The notes below the pieces were generated by a model, which saw only the letters and a program-made list of their open reading frames with translations, was not told the origin of the DNA and made no database searches. From Polycladidibacter stylochi (GTDB lineage Bacteria; Pseudomonadota; Alphaproteobacteria; Rhizobiales; Stappiaceae), in contig NZ_LLWE01000014.1 of NCBI RefSeq assembly GCF_001562055.1, forward strand, positions 62,001 through 126,000: 64,000 nucleotides of DNA. Direction: 5' to 3'. A program made the position numbers and the translations under genes. This document shows positions 1-8,658 of this stretch, in pieces. Position 1 is the first letter of the stretch. Each line of letters starts with the position of its first letter.

Positions 1-665
1 GAAATTATTTCAGGCAGAATGATGTGCTCATCTGGCTTATCAAACGTGGCACGGCTCGCAGCTAGGCCGGAAGCATCTGTCGTGTAAACATCACAAGCTT
101 CAGCCAAGTAATTTTGACGTGCTTCACTATTCTTCTCAACCGGTACCGGCTCGTAGCTCATGTTATTGGCGCGAAAATAATCTGCAAGGTTAGCTTCGGT
201 AGTAGTTCCTGTTTGAATACAAACCGTTGCTCCATCAAGCTCAAGGGCAGATTCAACACCAAGTGACTTGGGCACCATAAAACCTTGCCCATCATAATAG
301 GAAACACCGGCAAACGAAAACTTCAAATCAACATCACGGCTGAATGTCCATGTGGTGTTACGTGAAAGTAAATCCACTTCACCAGAGGATAATGCTGTAA
401 ATCGTGTTTTACCCGTTGTTGGCGTGAACTTTACCTTCGTAGGATCGCCCAAAACAGCGGCGGCAACTGCACGGCAATAATCAACGTCAAAACCGCGATA
501 TTCGCCCTTGTCATCGATAAATGAGAAACCGGCAAGTCCCGTCGAGACTGCACAGTGTAACATACCTCTTGCCTTCACATCTTCGAGTGTCGAAGCTTGT
601 GTCGTTGTTGCTGCGACCATCCCCAAAATGCCGACTAATGCCGCTGGAAGTATCTTTTGAGCCAT
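1..665 (-). CDS. aapJ: General L-amino acid ABC transporter, periplasmic substrate-binding protein (3' end cut by window)
   Basis: The first 221 codons of a periplasmic binding protein are present, from ATG at 665 reading off the window edge. I translated it by hand because it has no stop here. Residues 1-24 form a signal peptide ending in TQA. The mature part has the SBP family 3 pattern: a LHCAVS start, GFDVDYCRAVAAAV, and the RNTTWTFSRD stretch characteristic of AapJ of the broad-specificity Aap system in rhizobia. It should capture amino acids in the periplasm for the AapQMP membrane complex, which would lie beyond position 1. The family is about 340 residues, so roughly 120 are missing. 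The family call is firm; substrate range is inferred from family. Confidence 0.88.
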   Translation of the reverse strand, partial: MAQKILPAALVGILGMVAATTTQASTLEDVKARGMLHCAVSTGLAGFSFIDDKGEYRGFDVDYCRAVAAAVLGDPTKVKFTPTTGKTRFTALSSGEVDLLSRNTTWTFSRDVDLKFSFAGVSYYDGQGFMVPKSLGVESALELDGATVCIQTGTTTEANLADYFRANNMSYEPVPVEKNSEARQNYLAEACDVYTTDASGLAASRATFDKPDEHIILPEII

Positions 666-1129
666 TATATTAGCCTTTTCTACTAAATATCAGTCCTGAC
701 ATAATTACCTAAAACAAATATCTCCTTTATCTGCCCTAGGTTAGAACCCCCCGATGGTTCTTATCAGTACAGTTATTGCATAATATAATTCGAAAAAGGT
801 CAACAGCAAACTAGTAATTAAATAGTTTTCATATGATAAAAACTATAAAAATGCGTAGTTTTTTAGCATATGTTACATTTCTAAACATAGAAAGATTATA
901 TATTAACCAGACACCACCTAGACCATTTGGAAATAAAATTCCTTCTACATAAATATACATCATGATATATAAAAAAGTAATTTACGTTCATTAAGTAAGG
1001 ATAAATATGTACCGCCCACTTTCATAAGAGAAATAGATATAATAACTTCAAAGATATTGATGAGTAATCGTGTGTGTAAGTAATTTACTTTACTGATAGG
1101 TTTTTCTTCTGATTGCACAGCATAAATAC
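666..1129. other. Intergenic region upstream of aapJ
   Basis: AT-rich and without a convincing gene. It must hold the aapJ promoter on the minus strand. About 80 bases upstream of the aapJ start lies a short inverted repeat (AGAACC, 7-base loop, GGTTCT on the minus strand, near 745-763) that could be an operator or leader hairpin. A 60-codon open frame at 960-1142 has no ribosome site and runs into the terminator of the neighbouring operon. Confidence 0.4.
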
Positions 1130-1153
1130 AAAAAAGGGGCAATGAATTGCCCC
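1130..1153 (-). terminator. Rho-independent terminator of the envelope operon
   Basis: On the minus strand a 7-bp perfect stem GGGGCAA/TTGCCCC with a 4-base loop (1136-1153) is followed by six T (1135-1130). It lies about 50 bases after the stop of the LAB_N gene and closes the four-gene operon. Confidence 0.85.
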
Positions 1154-1201
1154 TAATCGGTGAAATTATTCCTAGTTGTGGAGAATTATGTCAATTATCG
1201 T

Positions 1202-1519
1202 CTAATAGTCTTCATTTCGACGTTTTTCACGATAGATGAGCCAGAGGTTGCGAAAATAAATCACCATGCCCAGGCCCTGACCTGCAATAAATACCGGATC
1301 TTGTCGCTTAATCGAATAGATAAGAAGTAACAAGCTTCCACCAATAGAAAAGAACCAGAAAGCAACAGGCACTATGGACTTGCCAACCCGCTCGGATGCA
1401 ATCCACTGCACAACAAAGCGCATCATAAACAAAGCCTGAGCAATAAAGCCAAGAATAACCCAGTAGTCGAGCCGAACAACAAAAACTGTATGCAACCACT
1501 CAAGCAGACCGTTTAGCAT
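1202..1519 (-). CDS. LAB_N-domain inner-membrane protein (lipid-A-disaccharide synthase N-terminal-like)
   Basis: A 105-residue protein matching the small stand-alone LAB_N family (COG3952). It has three hydrophobic segments at about residues 17-38, 46-66 and 75-95. The FMMRFVVQWIASE motif and the sequence AFWFFSIGGSLLLLIYSIKR are typical of the family. The exact biochemical role is unknown. In many Proteobacteria it travels with a GT2 polyprenyl-phosphate sugar synthase and a GT-C transferase, as here. Its ATG shares one base with the TAA stop of the upstream GT2 gene (TAATG), so translation is probably coupled. Last gene of the operon, followed by a terminator. Confidence 0.85.
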   Translation of the reverse strand: MLNGLLEWLHTVFVVRLDYWVILGFIAQALFMMRFVVQWIASERVGKSIVPVAFWFFSIGGSLLLLIYSIKRQDPVFIAGQGLGMVIYFRNLWLIYREKRRNEDY

Positions 1520-2307
1520 TAATCGGCACCCTCACCTTTACCGGCAGTCGGACTTTGCCCACCACTTACAACAACGCTGACCTCGGGTATTTTATTTCGA
1601 CGTCGGCGCAACCACCAAACGCCGTAGAGATCGAGAATGCCAATGAGAGCCCGGTCAAAAACCCCGTACTTGGAAGAACCATGCATTCGTTCTCTATCAA
1701 TAACATCAACAAATATAACGCCAAACCCCTCCCTGATGACCAATGCTGGTAAAAAACGATGCCAGCTGTCAAAGTAAGGCAGGCTTAAAAAAACATCTCG
1801 CCGAACTGCTTTCAAACCACACCCACTGTCTCGGGTGTTATCCTTTAAAAGCCAACCACGTAATTTATTAGCCGCTTTTGAAGCATATCGTTTAAACAAA
1901 CTGGCTTTTCGACCAAGTCTTTGCCCGGCAGCCAGCGCAACAGCGGGCCCGGCCCGCTCAAGACCATCCACTAAATTCGGGATATATGCTGGATCATTTT
2001 GGCCATCACCATCAATTGTTACAATGATGTCGCCGCGTGCCTTTAACATGCCCGTACGAACTGCACAGCTTTGACCACTTGATGTTCCATGTCGATAAAC
2101 ACGTAAAAACGGATTGCTACTTGCGTATTCAAGCAACACATCACCGGTACCGTCACTGGAGCCATCGTCTACAACAACGACTTCAAAAGAGCGCCCATCC
2201 AAAGCATCTTTAATTTCATCAATCAGACCCGGTAGGTTTTCCCGCTCATCTTTTGCCGGTACAACAACGCTAACTGCAAGGGCCTGCTGGACGCTTGTGT
2301 TTGCCAT
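1519..2307 (-). CDS. GT2 family glycosyltransferase, DPM1/ArnC-like polyprenyl-phosphate sugar synthase
   Basis: Begins with a GT-A nucleotide-binding strand (VSVVVPAKDERENLPGLI) and carries VVVDDGSSDGT and the DGDGQNDP metal-binding DxD region near residue 95, as in dolichol-phosphate-mannose synthases. No strong C-terminal membrane segment is visible, so it probably acts at the inner face of the membrane on a lipid phosphate acceptor. An ATG at 2307 preceded by GGAGAAGG is the better start than an in-frame TTG two codons earlier. It would supply a polyprenyl-phosphate-linked sugar to the GT-C transferase encoded upstream. The donor sugar cannot be read from sequence. Confidence 0.85.
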   Translation of the reverse strand: MANTSVQQALAVSVVVPAKDERENLPGLIDEIKDALDGRSFEVVVVDDGSSDGTGDVLLEYASSNPFLRVYRHGTSSGQSCAVRTGMLKARGDIIVTIDGDGQNDPAYIPNLVDGLERAGPAVALAAGQRLGRKASLFKRYASKAANKLRGWLLKDNTRDSGCGLKAVRRDVFLSLPYFDSWHRFLPALVIREGFGVIFVDVIDRERMHGSSKYGVFDRALIGILDLYGVWWLRRRRNKIPEVSVVVSGGQSPTAGKGEGAD

Positions 2308-2424
2308 TTTCAAATCCTTCTCCAGTCAGCAACTCTACTTGCAAACCATTAAAAGTACTTTTATTCAACGGGCTATCTACTATTTTAGTCGATAGCCATA
2401 CATCGTCCTAAGGCTTTAAAACCA

Positions 2425-3387
2425 TCATTTATTTTGCAAAGTGCTGCGTATCACACCCTTACCAGTTAAACGGAAAAGGAAATGCCGTTTTCCCATCCAC
2501 CTGGCGAGGTAAATTGAAAAAGCAGCTCCCAGCATCAGCCCGGCAATAACATCGCTCGGGTAATGGGCACCAACGATAACACGACTAAAACCAATCCAAA
2601 AACCCAATCCAGCCCACACCCAACGCAGCCGCGGCCAAAGCAACATTAAAGCAACAAACAAAGCACCCGTTGTTGTGGCATGACCACTCGGAAAACTGGT
2701 ATAACTGCTCACCCATGCAAAACTATCGAAAGCAACAGGACCCAGTTCATCGAAATGGCGTGGTCTTGCGCGACCAAAATTCCACTTCAAAACAATAACC
2801 GTAAGCCCACTGAGCGCAACACTCATGAACAGATAGGCCGAAACCATAAAACTGCGAGCAACGATATATCGCCTTCTTAACCCCACTCCTTTGAAGGAGC
2901 AAGCAAGTAAAAACAAGCATAACAAACCCGATGGAACCAAGATCCAACCAGATGTTCCAAAGTCCGTTAAAAAATCAAACAGCTGATAAATTACCGGTGG
3001 CAACTGTCTGGAAAAGGGAACTGAGACCGGGTCCAAAAACACCAGTGCAAACGGTATTAACCAAACAAAATAGACCAAAAAATCTTTAGGTCGTTGCCAA
3101 CTTGCAATTGGTACAACTGTGGTTTGGGCATGGTGCGCGCGTCCGTTAATACACTTAATCATATGTCCAAAATTAGCAGTAAAGCGCTCCCAATGCACCC
3201 CAAGCCATTTTACATATGACTTTTTGCCTGCATCTTGCTCACCTTGCTCTTGTTGCGCAACGCATTCGCTGGCCGTAACATGTTCTTGAGGCTCAGCTTG
3301 TTCATTCAAAACGGCGTCGCTCTCCAGATCTGGTTGCCCAGTCTTATTCTTATGATTATCATCAGATTCTTTGTTTTTCTCAGCCAT
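2425..3387 (-). CDS. PAP2-superfamily membrane phosphatase
   Basis: Has a hydrophilic N-terminus of about 90 residues, then several membrane segments carrying the three PAP2 signature blocks: KWNFGRARP, PSGHATTTGALF, and SRVIVGAHYPSDV, with the catalytic histidines in the second and third. Such enzymes remove phosphate from lipid A (LpxE/LpxF) or from polyprenyl pyrophosphate on the periplasmic side. The ATG at 3387 lies inside the 3' end of the GT-C gene, overlapping it by 8 bases; an in-frame TTG at 3390 is an alternative. The neighbours favour lipid A or carrier-lipid dephosphorylation, but the substrate is not determined. The long charged N-terminal region is unusual. Confidence 0.85.
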   Translation of the reverse strand: MAEKNKESDDNHKNKTGQPDLESDAVLNEQAEPQEHVTASECVAQQEQGEQDAGKKSYVKWLGVHWERFTANFGHMIKCINGRAHHAQTTVVPIASWQRPKDFLVYFVWLIPFALVFLDPVSVPFSRQLPPVIYQLFDFLTDFGTSGWILVPSGLLCLFLLACSFKGVGLRRRYIVARSFMVSAYLFMSVALSGLTVIVLKWNFGRARPRHFDELGPVAFDSFAWVSSYTSFPSGHATTTGALFVALMLLWPRLRWVWAGLGFWIGFSRVIVGAHYPSDVIAGLMLGAAFSIYLARWMGKRHFLFRLTGKGVIRSTLQNK

Positions 3388-5107
3388 CAACTTTTGCTGC
3401 GCCTTCCTGATAGAGCATCAAATCAACATCATCGCCGCCATTTATATTGAGCCCCTTTACCTGCCCAACACTATGGTATTGCAAGCCAATTTTTTGTGCC
3501 TCATCCTTAAATGACTGCCAATAAGGCCGGTCAATAACCGCAATTCGGCAAGAGCTTGGCGCTTCTTTTAAAAACTCGGCTCCGCCATGATTGGCAAGCA
3601 CAGTATCTGTTCCGTTTAAAAACACTAAGCTTGGCTCATATAAACCGGATATCAGTAGTTTTGGGTGCGCACAGTTTGCGCCTTTTTCTATAGCACTGAC
3701 GAGACGCGAAGAAATCCAGATTTTATCGAGAGCAGGACCGCTAAAGCCCCAGAAACCAGCCATCAACAGCAAGCTGGCAAGCATTGTCCCACCCACTGCT
3801 TTCAAAGCCTGATCTTTCACTAAATGACCTGCAGCATATAGGGCTGCGATTGCAGCCAGAACACAAAGAACAACACCTGGAGGCGAAGGCCAGTCCCCTA
3901 GATACACTGGGCCAACAATAGTTGCACTCGCTACCAGCAAAGCTGGTAGTGCCAACAGTACACCACTTGCCCAGCGCACAATTCGGTTGCTAATTTCAAA
4001 TCGTTTCTCGACCAGCACATAGGCACTTAGCATTGCAAGTGCCGGCATTAGCGGCATGGTGTAATGCGGTAACTTTGTAGGCACCAACTCAAACACAAGC
4101 CACGAAGGCAGTAACCAGCACAAAGCAAAAACAACAACCTTTTGCCTACGTTCGCGCCATATTTGCGGTAGGCTCATGATCAGAAAAGGAAATAACGGCC
4201 AGAACACACCAAAACTAATTAGTAGATAAGTCAGTGGCGGTGCGCCGTGGCTTTCTTGACCCGATGCTATTTTTGCTAGGAAGTCTTTGCCCAAAGCTTC
4301 TTGAAAAAACCCCCCGTCGGTGGCGATATAAATGGCCACAAGCCAAGGCACCACGATGAATAGAGCATAAATAATACCACTAAGAGGCGCTAAAACACGC
4401 ATAAAATCAATTTTGCGACGTACCGCAAATAGTCCTAACACCGTAAGCCCAACAACCATGGGGCCAACAGGGCCTTTTATCAAGGTTGCAAACCCAACCC
4501 CACTCCAGAATAAAAACGCCAACCACCAGGAACGTTTAGTATTGTCTTTTAGAAAAGCACGGGCAAGAGCACCTTGCGAGAGCATAATACAAGCGAGCAT
4601 CGCCGCATCCGTTTTGGCAAGCCGCGCTTCTACGTTTAAAATAATTGTCATGGCAACCAATAAACCGCACACAAATGCGGCAGGGGCTGACATAAAACCA
4701 CGAGCAACCCAATAAGCCAACAAAACCGATGCGATTGCAGCCAAGTAGGAAGGCAAGCGATATACCCATATGGGAGCATTTTGATCGTAGCCCGTTGCTT
4801 TGGCTGCGGCAACTTGTAGCCAATAAATGCCAACGGGCTTTTTGTTACGCGCCTCATCTTGAAAGCGAATGTTAACGTAGTCACCAGTTTCCAGCATTTG
4901 TTTGGAGGCTTGCGCAAAACGCGGCTCGTCCCTGTCTAGCGGCGGCACCTTCATTTGCCCACTGGCAAACAGCAGTGCACTAAAAATCAACAGTACGAGT
5001 ATTGCGATATATCGATAGCCTAAAAAAGAAACCAGTCTAGGCAAAGGAGCCTTCTCGCTTGCTGGTTCGTCATCGGGCAAAACGGCATCATTAACTTGTG
5101 CAGTCAC
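3380..5107 (-). CDS. ArnT/PMT-like GT-C family lipid-linked sugar transferase
   Basis: A 575-residue polytopic protein with about 11-12 hydrophobic segments. The first periplasmic loop holds PPLDRDEPRFAQASKQM, the catalytic-loop signature of the ArnT/PMT superfamily, and a later loop has PTKLPHYTMPLMPAL, also typical of ArnT. These enzymes move a sugar from a polyprenyl phosphate to lipid A or core on the outer face of the inner membrane. Rhizobial galacturonosyltransferases of the Rgt type are the closest functional analogue I can name. The start is GTG at 5107. First gene of the four-gene operon. Confidence 0.85.
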   Translation of the reverse strand: MTAQVNDAVLPDDEPASEKAPLPRLVSFLGYRYIAILVLLIFSALLFASGQMKVPPLDRDEPRFAQASKQMLETGDYVNIRFQDEARNKKPVGIYWLQVAAAKATGYDQNAPIWVYRLPSYLAAIASVLLAYWVARGFMSAPAAFVCGLLVAMTIILNVEARLAKTDAAMLACIMLSQGALARAFLKDNTKRSWWLAFLFWSGVGFATLIKGPVGPMVVGLTVLGLFAVRRKIDFMRVLAPLSGIIYALFIVVPWLVAIYIATDGGFFQEALGKDFLAKIASGQESHGAPPLTYLLISFGVFWPLFPFLIMSLPQIWRERRQKVVVFALCWLLPSWLVFELVPTKLPHYTMPLMPALAMLSAYVLVEKRFEISNRIVRWASGVLLALPALLVASATIVGPVYLGDWPSPPGVVLCVLAAIAALYAAGHLVKDQALKAVGGTMLASLLLMAGFWGFSGPALDKIWISSRLVSAIEKGANCAHPKLLISGLYEPSLVFLNGTDTVLANHGGAEFLKEAPSSCRIAVIDRPYWQSFKDEAQKIGLQYHSVGQVKGLNINGGDDVDLMLYQEGAAKVDG

Positions 5108-5385
5108 AATCTATGACCTCTCGCTAAAAGTAATTTATAGGCGTGCATTGCGTTTGAGACATGCGCCATTACTCGTTTTGATTTCGCCCCACAAAATCAT
5201 ATTTTACATTCGGCTATTCATAGGTGATATGTTTTTTTTTTCAACAAATCTCTCTGATTTTACCCTCATTTAGATCTGATATTGATAAAACAACTTAAAT
5301 GAAAACTCTTATTGACCCCACTAGCTTACCGCATCTTTCATGACATGCAATCATGATCTTAGCGACAATAAACTTGGAACCTCGC

Positions 5386-5943
5386 ATGCTCGCAAAACTG
5401 ACACGCCAATTAACCTGGATTTCCTGTATTATGATATTTGCGACTCTCGCCGGTTGCGCCTTCTTTGTAAAAGAACAAACACTCCCACCTAAAAACTTAC
5501 GCTCAGTTAAAGTAGATAGCAATCATGCATTGCAGTTAGTAAACAACTGGCGTTCAAAGCATAAATTACCACCTGTTAAGTTGGATACTCATCTCACCAT
5601 TGTCTCACAGGAAATGGCAACTCATATAGCCAAGCGCGATAGCCTTGCCACGCCATTACACTCATCAAGCAGCCTACAAAAACGCACCCAAACTCCAACC
5701 TACCGTTCAAAAGCCGGTGCAGAGAATTTAGGTGCCGGTTATAAAACCCTAGAGGATGCTTTTATAGGTTGGAAAAACTCGAAGGATCACAATAAAAATC
5801 TTCTCAACCCTTATGTTACACATATGGGAATCGCCTTAACTGTGCGCGACAATGGTCGTTATCGTTATTTTTGGGTGATGACTTTGGCTGCTCCCTATCA
5901 AAGCCCTACACGAGAAATACGCATTCGCCGCCCAGGCCCTTGA
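5386..5943 (+). CDS. CAP-domain (SCP/PR1-like) lipoprotein
   Basis: From ATG 5386 the protein has a lipoprotein signal ending in the lipobox LAGC at about residue 24. An upstream in-frame ATG at 5353 would give a poorer signal. The rest is a CAP domain: NNWRSKHKLPPVKLD, a helix with MATHIAKRD, a GAENLGAGY segment, AFIGWKNSKDHNKNLLNP and THMGIAL. The family's conserved acidic and His residues are only partly evident. Bacterial CAP lipoproteins are extracytoplasmic and mostly uncharacterised. It is divergent from the envelope operon and 49 bases upstream of the M3 peptidase, so the two may be co-transcribed. Confidence 0.8.
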   Translation: MLAKLTRQLTWISCIMIFATLAGCAFFVKEQTLPPKNLRSVKVDSNHALQLVNNWRSKHKLPPVKLDTHLTIVSQEMATHIAKRDSLATPLHSSSSLQKRTQTPTYRSKAGAENLGAGYKTLEDAFIGWKNSKDHNKNLLNPYVTHMGIALTVRDNGRYRYFWVMTLAAPYQSPTREIRIRRPGP

Positions 5944-5992
5944 GCAAACGAACAAGTCATCACAGCAGACTTTACTATAGCTAGGAAAAATA

Positions 5993-8014
5993 ATGCATTA
6001 CCCACTTCTTGAAAAATGGGATACCCCTTTTGGCATTCCCCCGTTTGCACAATTTAAAGACAACGAATATGAGCCAGCACTTATTGATGCTATGGCACTA
6101 GCCAGCGAAAATACCCTTGCGATTGCGCAGAATAAAGAGCCACCATCTTTTACAAATACAATTGAAGCACTTGAAAAGTCAGATACTATTTTGGCACAAG
6201 CCATTTCTGTCTTTTTCAATCTGACTTCGTCAAACACCAATCCGGTTCTTCAAGAAACCGAAATAGCCATTTCCCCGAAACTGGCAGAGTACACATCAAA
6301 TATCCTTCTAAATGACGCTTTGTTTGAACGCATTGATATGCTGGAAAACAATAGGGAAAATCTGGGTCTTAATGAAGAACAACTCCGTGTTCTTGAGCGC
6401 TACCACACCAGCTTCAAACGAGCCGGGGCCGGTCTCCCCAAAGCCGAAAAGGCTGAAATTGCTGCAATTAACCAAGAGCTGGCCACGCTTGGTACCGAAT
6501 TTGCACAAAATGTCCTTAAAGATGAGGCCGACTATGTTTTGCTGTTGGAAAATGAAAGCGATCTTGCCGGTTTACCCCCCTACCAAGTTGAGGCAGCGAG
6601 GCAAGCAGCCTTAGAGCGGGACTACAGCTCTGGCTATGCAATCACTCTTAGCCGCTCTTCCTATGAGCCTTTTTTACAAAGCTCAAGCCGACGTGATCTG
6701 CGTGAGAAGCTTTTCAAAGCTTTCGCCAGCCGCGGTGAAGGCAAGAACGAGGCAATCATTCAACGCACTCTTGAACTGCGCCAGCGTAAGGCCCAGTTAC
6801 TCGGTTTCGACAATTTTGCCGCCTTTAAGCTTGACGATATGATGGCCGGCAGTGTTGAGGCGGTTATGCAACTACTTATGCAAGTGTGGCTACCCGCAAG
6901 GCAAAAGGCTCTGGAAGAAACAAACAGCCTGTTACAAGTTGCTAGCAAAGATACAGGTCAAAATGAGCTCCAACCTTGGGATTGGCGATATTATGCGGAA
7001 AAAGTACGCAAGCAGAATTACGATCTCAATGAGGATGAAATCAAGCCTTACTTACAACTTGATAATATTATTGAAGCAGCTTTCTACACGGCACATAAGT
7101 TGTTCCAGGTCAGCTTCAAACCACTTAGCGACCTAAAACTTTACCACGAAGATTGCCGGGCATTCGAAATGCTGGGTCCCGATGGTAAGCACCTAGGCGT
7201 TTTTATAGGTGATTATTTTGCTAGAACCAGCAAACGTTCCGGCGCTTGGATGAGCGACTTTCGCTCCCAACAAAAACTGGTGGGAGATATCACTCCAATC
7301 ATTGTAAATGTAATGAATTTTTCAAAACCGGTTGGCGATGCACCATGCCTACTAACACTTGAAGATGCCAGAACGCTGTTTCACGAATTTGGTCACGCTC
7401 TTCACGGTCTCCTCTCACAGGTCACTTACCCGCGTATTTCCGGTACCAATGTGGCACGAGACTTCGTAGAACTTCCTTCTCAGCTCTTCGAGCACTGGTT
7501 GGAGCAACCAGAAATACTGCAAAAATTTGCCATCCATTATCAAGAGAATTCACCAATCCCAAATGAGCTGATCGATAAGATTAAAGCCGCCGAAAACTTT
7601 AACCAAGGCTTTCAAACAGTAGAATACTTGGCAACAGCCATTATTGATATGCGCTATCATCAACAAACGGACGCAGGCATTGATACGCATATTGAAGAGC
7701 AGAAAATACTAACCGAAATAGAAATGCCGGAAGCGATAATTATGCGCCACCGCCCCACTCACCTGCTGCATGCTTTTGCTGGTGACGGGTATTCCGCGGG
7801 GTATTATAGCTATCTCTGGTCGGAAGTTATGGATGCCGATGCCTTCACAGCCTTTGAAGAATCAGAAGATATTTTCCAACCCGAGCTGGCCCAAAAGCTG
7901 AAAAAATATATTTATAGCTCCGGCGGAAAATTACAACCTGAAGATGCGTATTTGCTTTTTAGGGGTAAAACACCAACACCCCACGCCTTATTAAAGGGAC
8001 GCGGATTATTATAA
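5993..8014 (+). CDS. M3-family zinc oligopeptidase / peptidyl-dipeptidase
   Basis: A 673-residue thimet-oligopeptidase-family enzyme. The zinc site HEFGH is at residues 464-468 and the third ligand, Glu in DFVELPSQ, is at about residue 493, the 25-residue spacing of family M3. The C-terminal GDGYSAGYYSYLWSEVMDADAF block is also diagnostic. It should cleave short peptides in the cytoplasm or, as for Dcp, dipeptides from C-termini; sequence alone does not separate OpdA-like from Dcp-like activity. The ATG follows AGGA at good spacing. A strong hairpin and T-run sits 200 bases downstream. Confidence 0.92.
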   Translation: MHYPLLEKWDTPFGIPPFAQFKDNEYEPALIDAMALASENTLAIAQNKEPPSFTNTIEALEKSDTILAQAISVFFNLTSSNTNPVLQETEIAISPKLAEYTSNILLNDALFERIDMLENNRENLGLNEEQLRVLERYHTSFKRAGAGLPKAEKAEIAAINQELATLGTEFAQNVLKDEADYVLLLENESDLAGLPPYQVEAARQAALERDYSSGYAITLSRSSYEPFLQSSSRRDLREKLFKAFASRGEGKNEAIIQRTLELRQRKAQLLGFDNFAAFKLDDMMAGSVEAVMQLLMQVWLPARQKALEETNSLLQVASKDTGQNELQPWDWRYYAEKVRKQNYDLNEDEIKPYLQLDNIIEAAFYTAHKLFQVSFKPLSDLKLYHEDCRAFEMLGPDGKHLGVFIGDYFARTSKRSGAWMSDFRSQQKLVGDITPIIVNVMNFSKPVGDAPCLLTLEDARTLFHEFGHALHGLLSQVTYPRISGTNVARDFVELPSQLFEHWLEQPEILQKFAIHYQENSPIPNELIDKIKAAENFNQGFQTVEYLATAIIDMRYHQQTDAGIDTHIEEQKILTEIEMPEAIIMRHRPTHLLHAFAGDGYSAGYYSYLWSEVMDADAFTAFEESEDIFQPELAQKLKKYIYSSGGKLQPEDAYLLFRGKTPTPHALLKGRGLL

Positions 8015-8119
8015 TGAGAGTAAATTCAACATGTTATTATCAAAAGATTCATTAATGGATCTCTCGATATGAGGGCATCAATCAAAAATTATTTTTTTGA
8101 AGCGCCACAATAATAACAC

Positions 8120-8250
8120 TTAAGGTTGCAAATAATTAATAAGCTTCACGCAAGAGTTGTGCTATACGACTAAAGCGGGTGATTTATCGCCCTATTGATG
8201 CACCAAACTATAAAGGCGAGTTGACAGGTTCAACTCGCCTCTTTTTTTTT
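8120..8250 (+). ncRNA. Possible small RNA ending in a strong terminator (speculative)
   Basis: The 200 bases between the M3 peptidase stop and the terminator at 8214-8250 contain no gene but do contain a second small hairpin (GGGTGA/TCGCCC, about 8177-8192) just before the terminator. The TATACG at 8163 is a weak -10 candidate, but no good -35 is seen. It could equally be the 3' untranslated region of the peptidase mRNA. Confidence 0.2.
8214..8250 (+). terminator. Strong Rho-independent terminator
   Basis: A perfect 11-bp stem (8214-8224 with 8230-8240, 5-base loop) is followed by C and nine T. It ends plus-strand transcription from the M3 peptidase, or from a small RNA, before the convergent DUF423 gene. 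Confidence 0.9.
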
Positions 8251-8264
8251 ATTATATTCTGTTT

Positions 8265-8639
8265 TCACAGCTCATTGGGCTTTAAATATATTTGCAGGCC
8301 CCAAATACCAAGAAACAGCCACCCCACCATCATTGAACCACCACCAAATGGTGCTGCGAAATGAAATAAGCGCTCACCAGTTGAGAGCCGCGAGTATAAA
8401 TCACCACAAAATAAAGCCTGCCCAACCACCAGAAATCCGGCACTCGCTTTTGCCAAAAAGCTTTGTTTACCTTTTACCATAGCTGCCATCCCCACATATA
8501 GTAGGCCATGCACAAGCATAAATTGCGAAATAAGAGCCATATACGGATCACTGTCCACATGTGCCGCCATTGCTGCACTGGCAACACCCATGAACCCACT
8601 TAATCCTGCAACTATTAATAGTAATCCTGAGAATTTCAT
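8265..8639 (-). CDS. DUF423 family small membrane protein
   Basis: A 124-residue protein with four hydrophobic segments. It matches DUF423 (YgdD-like): AGLSGFMGVASAAMAAH near the N-terminus, the QFMLVHGLLYVG stretch, GQALFCGDLYSR and a FHFAAPFGGGSMMVGWL C-terminal part. Function is unknown; it is an inner-membrane protein found widely in bacteria. It starts 19 bases after the recJ stop on the same strand, so it is probably co-transcribed with recJ. Confidence 0.88.
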   Translation of the reverse strand: MKFSGLLLIVAGLSGFMGVASAAMAAHVDSDPYMALISQFMLVHGLLYVGMAAMVKGKQSFLAKASAGFLVVGQALFCGDLYSRLSTGERLFHFAAPFGGGSMMVGWLFLGIWGLQIYLKPNEL

Positions 8640-8658
8640 ATTTGCTCCCGATTAGTTC

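Noticed and set aside
960-1142. 60-codon minus-strand open frame
   Set aside because: Overlaps the operon terminator, has no ribosome site and no protein-like composition.
3235-3450. Plus-strand open frame of 71 codons across the PAP2/GT-C junction
   Set aside because: Antisense to two well-supported overlapping genes.
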